Below are positions 48,388 to 58,040 of a DNA stretch of 64,000 nt, piece by piece. The notes under the pieces are model-generated. The model was not told the origin of the DNA. It ran no database searches and saw only the letters and a list, made by a program, of their open reading frames with translations. A program made the position numbers and the translations under genes. The stretch lies in NCBI RefSeq assembly GCF_913055835.1, contig NZ_CAJXKQ010000005.1, positions 102,902 to 166,901 of the forward strand. The letters run 5' to 3'. The stretch is from an uncultured Marinobacter sp. (GTDB taxonomy: Bacteria; Pseudomonadota; Gammaproteobacteria; Pseudomonadales; Oleiphilaceae). The stretch's first letter is position 1, and the number at the start of each line of letters is the position of its first letter.

Positions 48388-49395
48388 ATGTCGGATCAGA
48401 TCCTCGCACTGGACAGGGTTGGCACACTGGAAAGTGGCTCGTTAACGTTTACCGAGCGGGTAGGATTCCTGAAAAAGTACGGGACCCACTCCCAGTCGTT
48501 TTCGACGCTCCAACCGGGCATGCAGTATTTCGATGTGCCAGGCATGGGCTATATCGCCTACATGCGCAAGTGGGGTGCGACCTTTGTGCTCTCTGATCCG
48601 GTCTGTGCCCCGGAAGACTTTGGCAGCCTCTTGGAGAGCTTCCACCAGAAATTTCCCAATGCCAGCTACATACAGGTATCCAAGTCTGTGGTCGACTTCC
48701 TCCACCTGCGCTTTGGCCTCTACGGCACCCAGTTTGGCAGCGAATCCCGCATCGATCTGAGCACATGGTCCCTGAGCGGAAAGAAGAAGCAGATTCTCAG
48801 AACCGCCCTGAATCAGGCAGAGAAAAGCGGCATTACCGTGAAGGAACGTTTCAGCGACGACCACACCCGCGAAATCTCGGAAGCCTGGATCCGAACCCGG
48901 AAATGCAAAAGCAATGAAATCCGCTTTCTGATCCGCCCCATGGAAATGGACTATCGCGAAAACGAACGGCACTTCTACGCCTACCAGGACGGCAAAGCCG
49001 TCGGGTTCATCTACTTCGACCCGATCTATCGCAACAACGAGATCATCAGCTATGTGCCCAACATTTCCCGGGCCAATGCCGATTTCCGCCAGGGCATTTT
49101 CTATACCCTCATGGCTCATGCGATGGAGGTATTCAAGGCCGAGGGCGTGCCCTATCTGGATCTGGGCCTGATTCCCCTGTCACTGGATTCGGCCACGGAG
49201 CATCAGGAAAGCAGGCTGCTCAAACGTCTGCTGCATGGGGTCTATGAGAAGGGTAATTTCCTGTACAACTTCAAGGGCCTGGAGTTCACCAAGTCACGTT
49301 TCCGGGGCGAGAACTTCAAGACCTATTGCTGCCACAAACGGTCGATTCCGGCGTTGGAGTTCCTGGCCATGTTCAAACTGACCCGGTTGCTGTAG
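48388..49395 (+). CDS. DUF2156 domain-containing protein (phosphatidylglycerol lysyltransferase-like GNAT fold)
   Basis: GYIAYMRKWGATFVLSDPVCAPEDF, GFIYFDPIYRNNEIISYVPNISR, GVPYLDLGLIPLS...GNFLYNFKGLEFTKSRFRG. Confidence 0.85.
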   Translation: MSDQILALDRVGTLESGSLTFTERVGFLKKYGTHSQSFSTLQPGMQYFDVPGMGYIAYMRKWGATFVLSDPVCAPEDFGSLLESFHQKFPNASYIQVSKSVVDFLHLRFGLYGTQFGSESRIDLSTWSLSGKKKQILRTALNQAEKSGITVKERFSDDHTREISEAWIRTRKCKSNEIRFLIRPMEMDYRENERHFYAYQDGKAVGFIYFDPIYRNNEIISYVPNISRANADFRQGIFYTLMAHAMEVFKAEGVPYLDLGLIPLSLDSATEHQESRLLKRLLHGVYEKGNFLYNFKGLEFTKSRFRGENFKTYCCHKRSIPALEFLAMFKLTRLL

Positions 49396-50236
49396 CGCCA
49401 GAGGCGTCATCGGGCCAGCCTTCTTTGAGCAGCCTTGGCGCCAATCCGAGCCCGGTCATGAAAGTTATGATTCCCCGGGGGGCCGAACCTGAAAACAAAG
49501 CTGCGACGACGGGTTGCCCCCCTCCTCCGCAAACCTGGCCTGTTGCCAAGGCAAGTTGCTCCGACTGATCCAGGAGCCAGGCCACCCGTCGGGCAATAGC
49601 CTCCCCCGAGTCAACCCAGAAACGAACCGAAGGCAAACTCTGCATCAGGCTCTTGAGAATAAGCGGATAATGGGTGCACCCGAGCACCACCGTGTCCACA
49701 TCGGCATCTCGAAATGGCTTCATTGCCGCTTGCAGTTCTGCAAATGGAACCTCAGTCCCCGAAACCAGATCCTCGGCCCAGCGAACCAGCCCCGGGTGAC
49801 CGATTCGCTCAACCCTGCAGTCACCGGCGAATTCTTCGACCAGCCTGTCCAGATAGGGTCTGCGAACCGTTGCCGGCGTTGCCAGGAGCCCTATCCGTCG
49901 GTTCATTGTTTTCGCTGCCGCCGGCTTGATGGCGGGAACCACCCCTACAACCGGCACTCTGGTCATAGCCCTTAAATGCGGCAGAACCACGGTGCTGGCC
50001 GTATTGCAGGCTACGACGATCACGTCCGACGGGTACAGTTCAAGGGCCCTGGCAATCAGGGTGCAACAGCGATCAATCACGACTGTTTCGGATTTGTCCC
50101 CATAGGGGAAGCCCGCGTTGTCCGCGAGGTAAACGATCTCGAGCCCGGAAAGATGCTCGTGAATGCAGGCGGCGACGCTCAGCCCGCCGACGCCAGAGTC
50201 GAACACCAGAACCCTGGGAGGCGCCTGCCCACTCAA
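49373..50236 (-). CDS. murI: Glutamate racemase
   Basis: VLVFDSGVGGLSV, YLADNAGFPYGDKS, VVACNTAST, VVLGCTHYPLI. Confidence 0.96.
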   Translation of the reverse strand: MSGQAPPRVLVFDSGVGGLSVAACIHEHLSGLEIVYLADNAGFPYGDKSETVVIDRCCTLIARALELYPSDVIVVACNTASTVVLPHLRAMTRVPVVGVVPAIKPAAAKTMNRRIGLLATPATVRRPYLDRLVEEFAGDCRVERIGHPGLVRWAEDLVSGTEVPFAELQAAMKPFRDADVDTVVLGCTHYPLILKSLMQSLPSVRFWVDSGEAIARRVAWLLDQSEQLALATGQVCGGGGQPVVAALFSGSAPRGIITFMTGLGLAPRLLKEGWPDDASGATATGSV

Positions 50237-51048
50237 AGCGGAATGCCTCCCCGGGAGATCTCGTTTTCCATGGCCCGGATCAGCCGGCCCGAAATCGTGG
50301 TTTCCGGCGGCACCGGAGGCGTATCTCCGGGCAGGAACCAGTCGGCATCAGCAAGCTCGTCTTCCTGGAGAACCAGCTCGCCCCCTGCGTAATCGGCAAA
50401 GAAACCAACCATCAGCTGATGGGGGAAAGGCCAGGGTTGCGAGGCATGGTAGCGGATGTTGGTGACATCCAGCCCGGTCTCTTCCTTGACCTCCCGATGC
50501 ACAGCGCCTTCGAGGCTCTCGCCCGGCTCAACAAACCCGGCTATAAGGCTGTAGAAGTGCCGTTTGACCCGAGAGGACTTAGCGAGCAGAAGCCGATCAT
50601 CCCGGCGTATGACGACAATCACGCAGGGCGCCAACCTCGGGTACCAGGGAATACCACAGGGTTCGCACCATTTGGCCCGCTCCCGGGGGTGGAAGTCGGT
50701 CTGCCTACCACAGCGACCGCAAAAACGGTGGTCGCGCCACCACTGCCAGACCTGAAACCCGGTACTGAGCATATCCGCCGGCGCATCGTCCAGCATCAAC
50801 AGAGCATCCCGCAAGGGAACGGCCTCATGACCACCAATGTCGGCGTCCGGTAATTCGGTAACGAACAGGTCACCTCCGTCGTAACTGCCCAAAGATACTG
50901 ACTCGGGCAACCCGCTCCGGAAAAAGCTGCTGTCGAAATCATGCAGCCAGCCTTGAACGGGCTTTACCACGCTTGCTCCCGACAAGGCGAGGATCAGGTC
51001 GCCTTTTTTCGGCCGCCCGGTCTTCCAGCCAGGTATCCACTGAGTCAT
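50233..51048 (-). CDS. nudC: NAD(+) diphosphatase (Nudix)
   Basis: FCGRCGRQTDFHPRERAKWCEPCGIPWYPRLAPCVIVVIRRDDRLLLAKS; GFVEPGESLEGAVHREVKEETGL. Confidence 0.96.
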   Translation of the reverse strand: MTQWIPGWKTGRPKKGDLILALSGASVVKPVQGWLHDFDSSFFRSGLPESVSLGSYDGGDLFVTELPDADIGGHEAVPLRDALLMLDDAPADMLSTGFQVWQWWRDHRFCGRCGRQTDFHPRERAKWCEPCGIPWYPRLAPCVIVVIRRDDRLLLAKSSRVKRHFYSLIAGFVEPGESLEGAVHREVKEETGLDVTNIRYHASQPWPFPHQLMVGFFADYAGGELVLQEDELADADWFLPGDTPPVPPETTISGRLIRAMENEISRGGIPL

Positions 51049-51198
51049 TCGACCACCATTCGATGCGTCAAGGGGTGATTAAGAGATCAGCCTGAAATGT
51101 ACCACATTGCTGCACCGGCCAAGAATGAAAGCTCGACTTTCCGCCCTGTACTCAACCAAGTAAACTTGGCACCTGTTTCTTCAACGGAGTTGCACTTT

Positions 51199-53667
51199 AT
51201 GCGTCTTTACCAGGGCATTCGCAGCCTGATCCTGACCCTTTTCCGCAAGATACTGTTCATCTGGGTCCGGACTGATGTCAGCGGCAACAGCGTTGACGCC
51301 CTCGCCCTGGATCCTGACAAACCGGTTTGCTACGTGCTGCAATACAGCTCCCTTTCCAGCCGCCTGGTTTTAGAGCAGGAAGTTATCCGGGCAGGCCTGC
51401 CCGGCGCCACCGAAGCACTGCCAGTGAAGAATGGTCCATCCCACTCCTTCTTTTTCCTCTACCGCCGGATTGGTGGTTTTTTCCGGGGTCGCCAGGCCCC
51501 CGCGCCCACGAACGAATTCCAGGCACTGGTGCGCTATGGTCTGGAACACCCGGACCAGGATGTCCAGATTGTGCCCGTATCCTTGTTCTGGGGCCGCTCC
51601 CCCGACAAGGAAAAATCCCTGGTCAAACTGCTGCTGTCTGACACCTGGTCCATTGCCGGCCGACTGCAGAAGTTCCTGATCATCATGGTTCACGGCCGCA
51701 ATACCTACGTACAGTTCAACCAGCCGCTTTCGCTGAAGCAGGTTATCGACGAATACCGGCACAGCGAAGAGCGCGCCAACCGGAAGCTGGCAAGAATCCT
51801 GAGAACCCACTTCCGCAGGGTCCGCCAGGCGGTGTTGGGACCAGACCTTTCTCATCGTCGGACGCTGGTTGCCGGCCTTGTTCGCACCCAGGCAGTCAAG
51901 GAAGCCATTCGGGAAACCGCAGCGAAAGATGACATCCCGCCGGAGAAAGTTCGCGCCAAAGCCTATAAATACGCGGACGAAATCGCCGCGAGCATGTCCA
52001 TCGTCACCATCCGGTTCCTCGAAGTGGTGTTGTCATGGCTGTGGAACCGGATCTACAACGGTATTGCCATTAACAATATCCGGGTCGTGAAAGAGGTCGC
52101 GCAGGACAACGCAGTGGTTTATGTACCTTGCCACAGGTCACACATCGATTACCTTCTGCTGTCCTATGTACTTTACAAGAATGGGCTGATGCCGCCGCAT
52201 ATCGCGGCAGGAATTAACCTCAACATGCCCATTGTTGGCCCCATCCTGCGCCGTGGCGGGGCGTTCTTCATGCGCCGCAGCTTCAAGGACAACCCCCTCT
52301 ACGCCACGGTTTTCAATGAATACATGCACGTGATGTTCTCCCGGGGCTATTCCGTTGAGTATTTCGTTGAGGGCGGGCGGAGCCGTACGGGACGCATGCT
52401 GCAGCCCCGGCCGGGCATGCTGGCAATGACCGTTCGCAGCTTCCTGCGCGACCACCGTAAACCCATTGTGTTTGTGCCGGTCTATATCGGCTACGAAAAA
52501 GTCATGGAGGGTCGCTCCTACCTGGGCGAACTTCGTGGCAAGAAAAAGGAGAAAGAGAGCGTATTCGGCCTCGCCAAAACCGTTCGCAAACTCAGCAACT
52601 CCTTTGGCCGAGTGGCCGTGAACTTTGGTGAAGCCATTCATCTGTCCGAAGTTCTCGATGATGTTAACAGCAGCTGGCGAGACGAGGCCTACGACGCTGA
52701 ATACCGTCCCCGGTGGCTTAACAACGCGGTATCCGAACTGTCATTCAGGGTGGCATCCAACATCAATGCCTCGGTCGCCGTTAACCCGATTGGCATGACC
52801 GCAACGGTTCTGCTGGGCACCGACCGACTGGCGATGGATGAGGGCCAATTAATCCGCCTGATGGATCAATACGCCGCACTGCTCAAGGCTTTCCCCTATG
52901 CCGAAACGGTCACCCTGCCTGAGGGCTCCGGCAAGGACTGGGTTGCCTATTGCGAAGGCATGGGACTGGTGACGCGCCAGCCGCAGAAACTGGGCGACAT
53001 CATCGCTCTGGAAGGCAGCAACGCAATCCTGATGACCTACTACCGGAACAACATCCAGCACCTGTTCGCGCTGCCTTCACTGATTGCCAGCCTGTTTGAG
53101 AACAAGGATTCTCTGGGACGGGAAAAGATCGTTTTCCTGGCCAGCGTGGCCTACCCCTACCTGCAATCCGAGTTGTTCCTGAAGTATCAGCCGGACGAAG
53201 CCAAAAATGTAATCAATCAGTGGATTGATGTGCTCATTGATCAGGGCCTGCTGAAGCAGCTGGATGATGACCGGATTGGTCGGCCGGAGGAAGGCACAGA
53301 GTCGATGCTGAGGCTCAGGGTACTGTCCCGGTTTATTATCCAGACGGTAGAGCGCTACCACATTGCCCTGGGCATTCTCCGTAAGTACGGGTCAGGAAAG
53401 ATCAGCGCCGCCGAACTGGAAGAGCAGAGTGCACTGCTGGCCGAACGCATGTCCATCCTGTTCGGTCTCAACGCACCGGAGTTCTTCGACAAGAGCCTGT
53501 TCCGGAACTTCATTGCCAATATGCAGAACAATGGCGTTATCACCACCGACGATAACGGCTTGCTGTGCTACGGCGAAGGGCTGGATGAGGTGGCGGATGA
53601 TGCCCGCCTGGTGCTGAGCGTCGAGAAGCGACAGGCGATCCAGCAGGTCACGATGATGGGCGCCTGA
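51199..53667 (+). CDS. plsB: Glycerol-3-phosphate 1-O-acyltransferase PlsB
   Basis: VYVPCHRSHIDYLLLSYVLY, GGAFFMRRSFKDN, FVEGGRSRTGRMLQPRPGML. An in-frame upstream ATG exists at 51097. Confidence 0.96.
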   Translation: MRLYQGIRSLILTLFRKILFIWVRTDVSGNSVDALALDPDKPVCYVLQYSSLSSRLVLEQEVIRAGLPGATEALPVKNGPSHSFFFLYRRIGGFFRGRQAPAPTNEFQALVRYGLEHPDQDVQIVPVSLFWGRSPDKEKSLVKLLLSDTWSIAGRLQKFLIIMVHGRNTYVQFNQPLSLKQVIDEYRHSEERANRKLARILRTHFRRVRQAVLGPDLSHRRTLVAGLVRTQAVKEAIRETAAKDDIPPEKVRAKAYKYADEIAASMSIVTIRFLEVVLSWLWNRIYNGIAINNIRVVKEVAQDNAVVYVPCHRSHIDYLLLSYVLYKNGLMPPHIAAGINLNMPIVGPILRRGGAFFMRRSFKDNPLYATVFNEYMHVMFSRGYSVEYFVEGGRSRTGRMLQPRPGMLAMTVRSFLRDHRKPIVFVPVYIGYEKVMEGRSYLGELRGKKKEKESVFGLAKTVRKLSNSFGRVAVNFGEAIHLSEVLDDVNSSWRDEAYDAEYRPRWLNNAVSELSFRVASNINASVAVNPIGMTATVLLGTDRLAMDEGQLIRLMDQYAALLKAFPYAETVTLPEGSGKDWVAYCEGMGLVTRQPQKLGDIIALEGSNAILMTYYRNNIQHLFALPSLIASLFENKDSLGREKIVFLASVAYPYLQSELFLKYQPDEAKNVINQWIDVLIDQGLLKQLDDDRIGRPEEGTESMLRLRVLSRFIIQTVERYHIALGILRKYGSGKISAAELEEQSALLAERMSILFGLNAPEFFDKSLFRNFIANMQNNGVITTDDNGLLCYGEGLDEVADDARLVLSVEKRQAIQQVTMMGA

Positions 53668-53673
53668 CGACGC

Positions 53674-54501
53674 TCATCGGGATGGCAGCGCCCGGATGGA
53701 ATAAACATCATAGCGGCTGCTCTTGCCTTCTACCCGAGTGGTCGGCTCCGGCCCCTCAATCGCCGGCGCTTTGCGGGGCCGCTTGACCACAACCCGATAA
53801 CGGGCACGCTCAAGTGCGCAAGCCAGAAGCGCCCCGGAATCCTCGTCGTCCCCCACGATGGTGCGAAAAACCTGCATTTCCTTTTTCACCAGGGCCGATT
53901 TGTCCCTGTGCGGAAACATCGGGTCCAGGTAGACAATATCGGCAGCCTCGGAATCGGCTTGCGCTAGCCAGTCAATACTGCTGCCTTCCAGCAATCGCAT
54001 GCGCTCGACAATGGCTGCACAATCCACGTTCAGGGCAGCCCGTGCGAGGCCGTCCGCCAGCAGGGCATGGATCACCGGATTGCGTTCAAACAGAGTGACT
54101 CGGCAGCCAAGACTGGCAAGAACAAAGGCATCCTGGCCCAGCCCTGCGGTCGCATCCACCACATGCAGCGAGGCACGGGTTTTCTGCAGGCCGACCGCTT
54201 TGGCCACCAGCTGGCCTGCACCACCGCCATGTTCTCGACGGTAACCCATCTTGCCGGTCACAAATTCCGCACGCACGGGTCCGGGTGCACCCTTGCCAGT
54301 TACCTGCAGGCCAAGGCCCTGCTCATCAAGAAATAGTAAAATCGGGAAATCCCGGACATCTCTGGGGCGAACAACACCCAGGTTGTCCAGCCCAAGCGAT
54401 TCGGTCAGGGCTTCGGCCTGGGCTCGATCACCCAGCGCGCTGCGGGCAATGGCGACGGTGCGGCAAAGGTCTGACGGTTCGGGCGAAGAGGAGTCAGGCA
54501 T
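53674..54501 (-). CDS. rsmJ: 16S rRNA (guanine(1516)-N(2))-methyltransferase
   Basis: HVVDATAGLGQDAFVLASLGCRVTLFERNPVIHALL, DIVYLDPMFPHRDKSALVKKEMQ. Confidence 0.94.
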   Translation of the reverse strand: MPDSSSPEPSDLCRTVAIARSALGDRAQAEALTESLGLDNLGVVRPRDVRDFPILLFLDEQGLGLQVTGKGAPGPVRAEFVTGKMGYRREHGGGAGQLVAKAVGLQKTRASLHVVDATAGLGQDAFVLASLGCRVTLFERNPVIHALLADGLARAALNVDCAAIVERMRLLEGSSIDWLAQADSEAADIVYLDPMFPHRDKSALVKKEMQVFRTIVGDDEDSGALLACALERARYRVVVKRPRKAPAIEGPEPTTRVEGKSSRYDVYSIRALPSR

Positions 54502-54863
54502 CAGACCAGAATGTCGATTCCGGCCAGACTGCCATCACCACCGGTTTCCTGACCGGCGGCGGCTACGGAGGCAAATGTGGACAGGGCCCTGGCGGCTGGC
54601 AATGACACCTCGTCTGCACGGAAACGCTCCAAGCGGACGTCTTCAGCGGCACGACGGGCCTCAACCCGCCGCTCAAGGCTTTCAGTCGCATTACGATCAC
54701 TGACGATGCCCTGACGGCCGTCGGCAAGGTCACGGCGGGCGGCGTCGGGCGTTTTTTCCGGCGTTGACGCAGGCGCACGGGCCGCATCACTGCGCTCCCG
54801 GACGGGGCTGTTGTTGCCGGTCTGGAAATTGAAATTGTTACCCGGATTAATACCGCCAATCAT
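54501..54863 (-). CDS. Conserved hypothetical protein
   Basis: ORF coupled to rsmJ (shared boundary at 54501); low-complexity charged N-terminus. Confidence 0.7.
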   Translation of the reverse strand: MIGGINPGNNFNFQTGNNSPVRERSDAARAPASTPEKTPDAARRDLADGRQGIVSDRNATESLERRVEARRAAEDVRLERFRADEVSLPAARALSTFASVAAAGQETGGDGSLAGIDILV

Positions 54864-55012
54864 GTTCAGATACCGCTGGCCGGACGACAGGAAAACGTGA
54901 GTTGGAAGTATGGAAGATTATCGTCAGGAAAAAAAGACAGGTGATCACTTTTTACCCAGAAGCACTTGCATTCAGAGCTGCTTGCCCGCGTTAAAACAGG
55001 CACTTATCGCGA

Positions 55013-55708
55013 TCAGCGGCCAGGCAGCTTTTTCCAGGCAACTTCATCCCTGATATAGACCGGCTGAGCCTGCTCCGCCGGGACTGCCTTGCCCTGCTCG
55101 AAAGCGATTACCGCCAGGCGTGCAACCCAGGCAGCACGGAGTAACAGGGTCTCGTCGACGGGCTCAATACGCTCCGAAACATCCACGGGCATGGCGGAGC
55201 GATATTGCCAGCCAGGCCCTGCTCCGCACCAGCGTTCAGGGCCTGCCGGCAGTGTAACTGCGTCAGGTGGACAGACCTGTTCCGGAGCCAGCGCCACCGG
55301 CAGTCCGGCCCGGGCAGCAAAACAGCCCCAATAGACCTCGCCCATGCGGGCATCAAAGGCTACCGCGATACCGGTTTCCTCGTGAGGATCCAGAGCATCC
55401 ATGGCACCCAGGGCAACAGCCTGCAGTGAAGACACCGGCACCACCGGGATATCCAGCCCCCAGGCAAGCCCCTGCACAACACCGGTAGCGATCCTGAGAC
55501 CGGTAAAAGAGCCCGGTCCACAGGCGAATGCCAGGGCGTCCAGCTCGGCCGGTGCCAGGTTTTTCTCTGCCAGCAGCTCGCGCACCATTGGCATCAGCAG
55601 CCGGGTGTGGCCTCTGGGGGCAAGCTCGAAGCGTTCGGAGATCTCGCCATCAACAAGAAGGGCTGCCGAGCAGCCCTCTGATGACGTATCCAGTGCCAAC
55701 AGTTTCAC
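55013..55708 (-). CDS. tsaB: tRNA threonylcarbamoyladenosine biosynthesis protein TsaB
   Basis: MKLLALDTSSEGCSAALLVDGE, ACGPGSFTGLRIATGVVQGLAWG. Confidence 0.96.
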   Translation of the reverse strand: MKLLALDTSSEGCSAALLVDGEISERFELAPRGHTRLLMPMVRELLAEKNLAPAELDALAFACGPGSFTGLRIATGVVQGLAWGLDIPVVPVSSLQAVALGAMDALDPHEETGIAVAFDARMGEVYWGCFAARAGLPVALAPEQVCPPDAVTLPAGPERWCGAGPGWQYRSAMPVDVSERIEPVDETLLLRAAWVARLAVIAFEQGKAVPAEQAQPVYIRDEVAWKKLPGR

Positions 55709-55742
55709 CGGTGTGAAAACCTCGGGTCAGGATGCCAATGAT

Positions 55743-56417
<675 letters not shown>

Positions 56418-56597
56418 TCATTATCATTTGAAAAGCTGTGGCAAAAGCCTCTGCCTTTGCGACAGCCTCTCCTGCACGGAACAGGTGTCAGCCGGAAACG
56501 GCGAAGGCGCATTATACGAAGTCAGCCACGTCAGAGAAAGTCGACCTCCGTATCATGCACCGGAAGTGCGCATTTCCCAGCGAATAACGACAGGGTG

Positions 56598-57968
56598 TCA
56601 GGATGACAGGGAGCTTGCCAGTGCGTCCAGATCCGGAGCCACGCGATCCAGCTCTGTATTCAGTTCTTCCAGAACCTCCGGCCGCAACCCCAGGCCCTCC
56701 AGCAAAGCCGGCACGTCGTCAGGGTTGAACTCATCCCCGATACCACGATCCTTCAGCAGGGCATTGGCCAGTTGAACCATCAGGACATAATTCTCATGCT
56801 CGCCGTGGTAAGCGGACTGCTGATGAACACCCGCCGCCTTGACCACAGGATCCGGCAGTTGCCACAAACGGTGCAAGATACCACCAATGGCGCCATGGCC
56901 CACCGACAGGATCTCCTGACCATTACCCTGCCCGAACACCTGCTGTTCGAGAGAGTGCATGCTGGCTTCGGGATTGGCCTCGCGAAGCTCATTGAGTTCA
57001 TCAAATTCGGCCGGGAAAAGATGCCCGACCAGCAACAGGCCGAAGTTGTGCAAAAGCCCGCACAGGTAACCCAGCCCTTTCTCGGCGCCGCATCGGGGCG
57101 CAATGATCTGGCACAGGAAGGCACAATACAGAGAATGGCGCCAGAAATTGTCCATACCCAGCATGCCCTGGCGGGGCACTTCAAAGGCGCGAACGGAGGC
57201 GATACCCAGGGCGATGTGAGCAACGCGATCAAAGCCCAGAACACGGGTGACCGCCTCCTGGACCGAATTGATCTGACCGGGATAATTGAACAGTGCAGAC
57301 CGGGCATAGCGCATGATCTGGGCGGTCAGGCTCGGGTCAAACTCAATCAGCTCTGCCAGTTCCCGTGCGGTGGCATCGGTATTGGCGGTTAGCCGCAGTA
57401 TGCGCAGGGCAAGCGCCGGCATGGGTGGCAAACGGTAGAGTTTCTGGAGTTTGTCGGCTACTTCCTCGAGCGTTAGTGCCTCGCGATTGCCATTGCCCGG
57501 CCCCCGGATGACCAGGTGTCCCTCCCTGGCGCCTGCCAGCGCCAAGCGGAGCGCTCGACCGTCCATCCTGATCAGAGAATGATCGGTACCGCTGGAGAAC
57601 ACGGCCTGATCCGCCTGAACCACATCCTCATCCACGATCACGGGCAGTTCATAGGCCTGCCCGATAGGTGGCGTGAAACCGGGATCGCAATCCCCGAACA
57701 GACGCATGGTCTGGCGTGCGGTCAACGGCTGCAGGCGCCGACCGGTCAGTTGGTGGACGGCATCCGGATCCAGGGAACTGTCGAACTTGTGCACTGCCAT
57801 CACGACGCCGGTAATATCAATCAACAGGGTAGCCTGGATAAAGACATCCTGAGACAGGCCCGACGCCATGACTGCCGCATCCAGGCTGGTCACCTGATCT
57901 ATCGGCAACTCCTGGTAGCTGATGCCCTTGCGGGCGAGAAAACGTTCCAATCGTGCAGCCAGAGCCAC
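56598..57968 (-). CDS. YbaK/aminoacyl-tRNA deacylase domain fused to HDOD domain
   Basis: N-terminal YbaK-like (RLERFLARKGISYQELPID...ELPVIVDEDV); C-terminal HDOD (LPPMPALALRILRLTAN...YLCGLLHNFGLLLVGHL). Confidence 0.9.
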   Translation of the reverse strand: MALAARLERFLARKGISYQELPIDQVTSLDAAVMASGLSQDVFIQATLLIDITGVVMAVHKFDSSLDPDAVHQLTGRRLQPLTARQTMRLFGDCDPGFTPPIGQAYELPVIVDEDVVQADQAVFSSGTDHSLIRMDGRALRLALAGAREGHLVIRGPGNGNREALTLEEVADKLQKLYRLPPMPALALRILRLTANTDATARELAELIEFDPSLTAQIMRYARSALFNYPGQINSVQEAVTRVLGFDRVAHIALGIASVRAFEVPRQGMLGMDNFWRHSLYCAFLCQIIAPRCGAEKGLGYLCGLLHNFGLLLVGHLFPAEFDELNELREANPEASMHSLEQQVFGQGNGQEILSVGHGAIGGILHRLWQLPDPVVKAAGVHQQSAYHGEHENYVLMVQLANALLKDRGIGDEFNPDDVPALLEGLGLRPEVLEELNTELDRVAPDLDALASSLSS

Positions 57969-58040
57969 AGCTTACTCCCTTTTTCTTCGTCGGCGGCCAG
58001 TTCCCCGGCCTTTTCCCGTCGCTATTGTTTAGTAGCAGGA

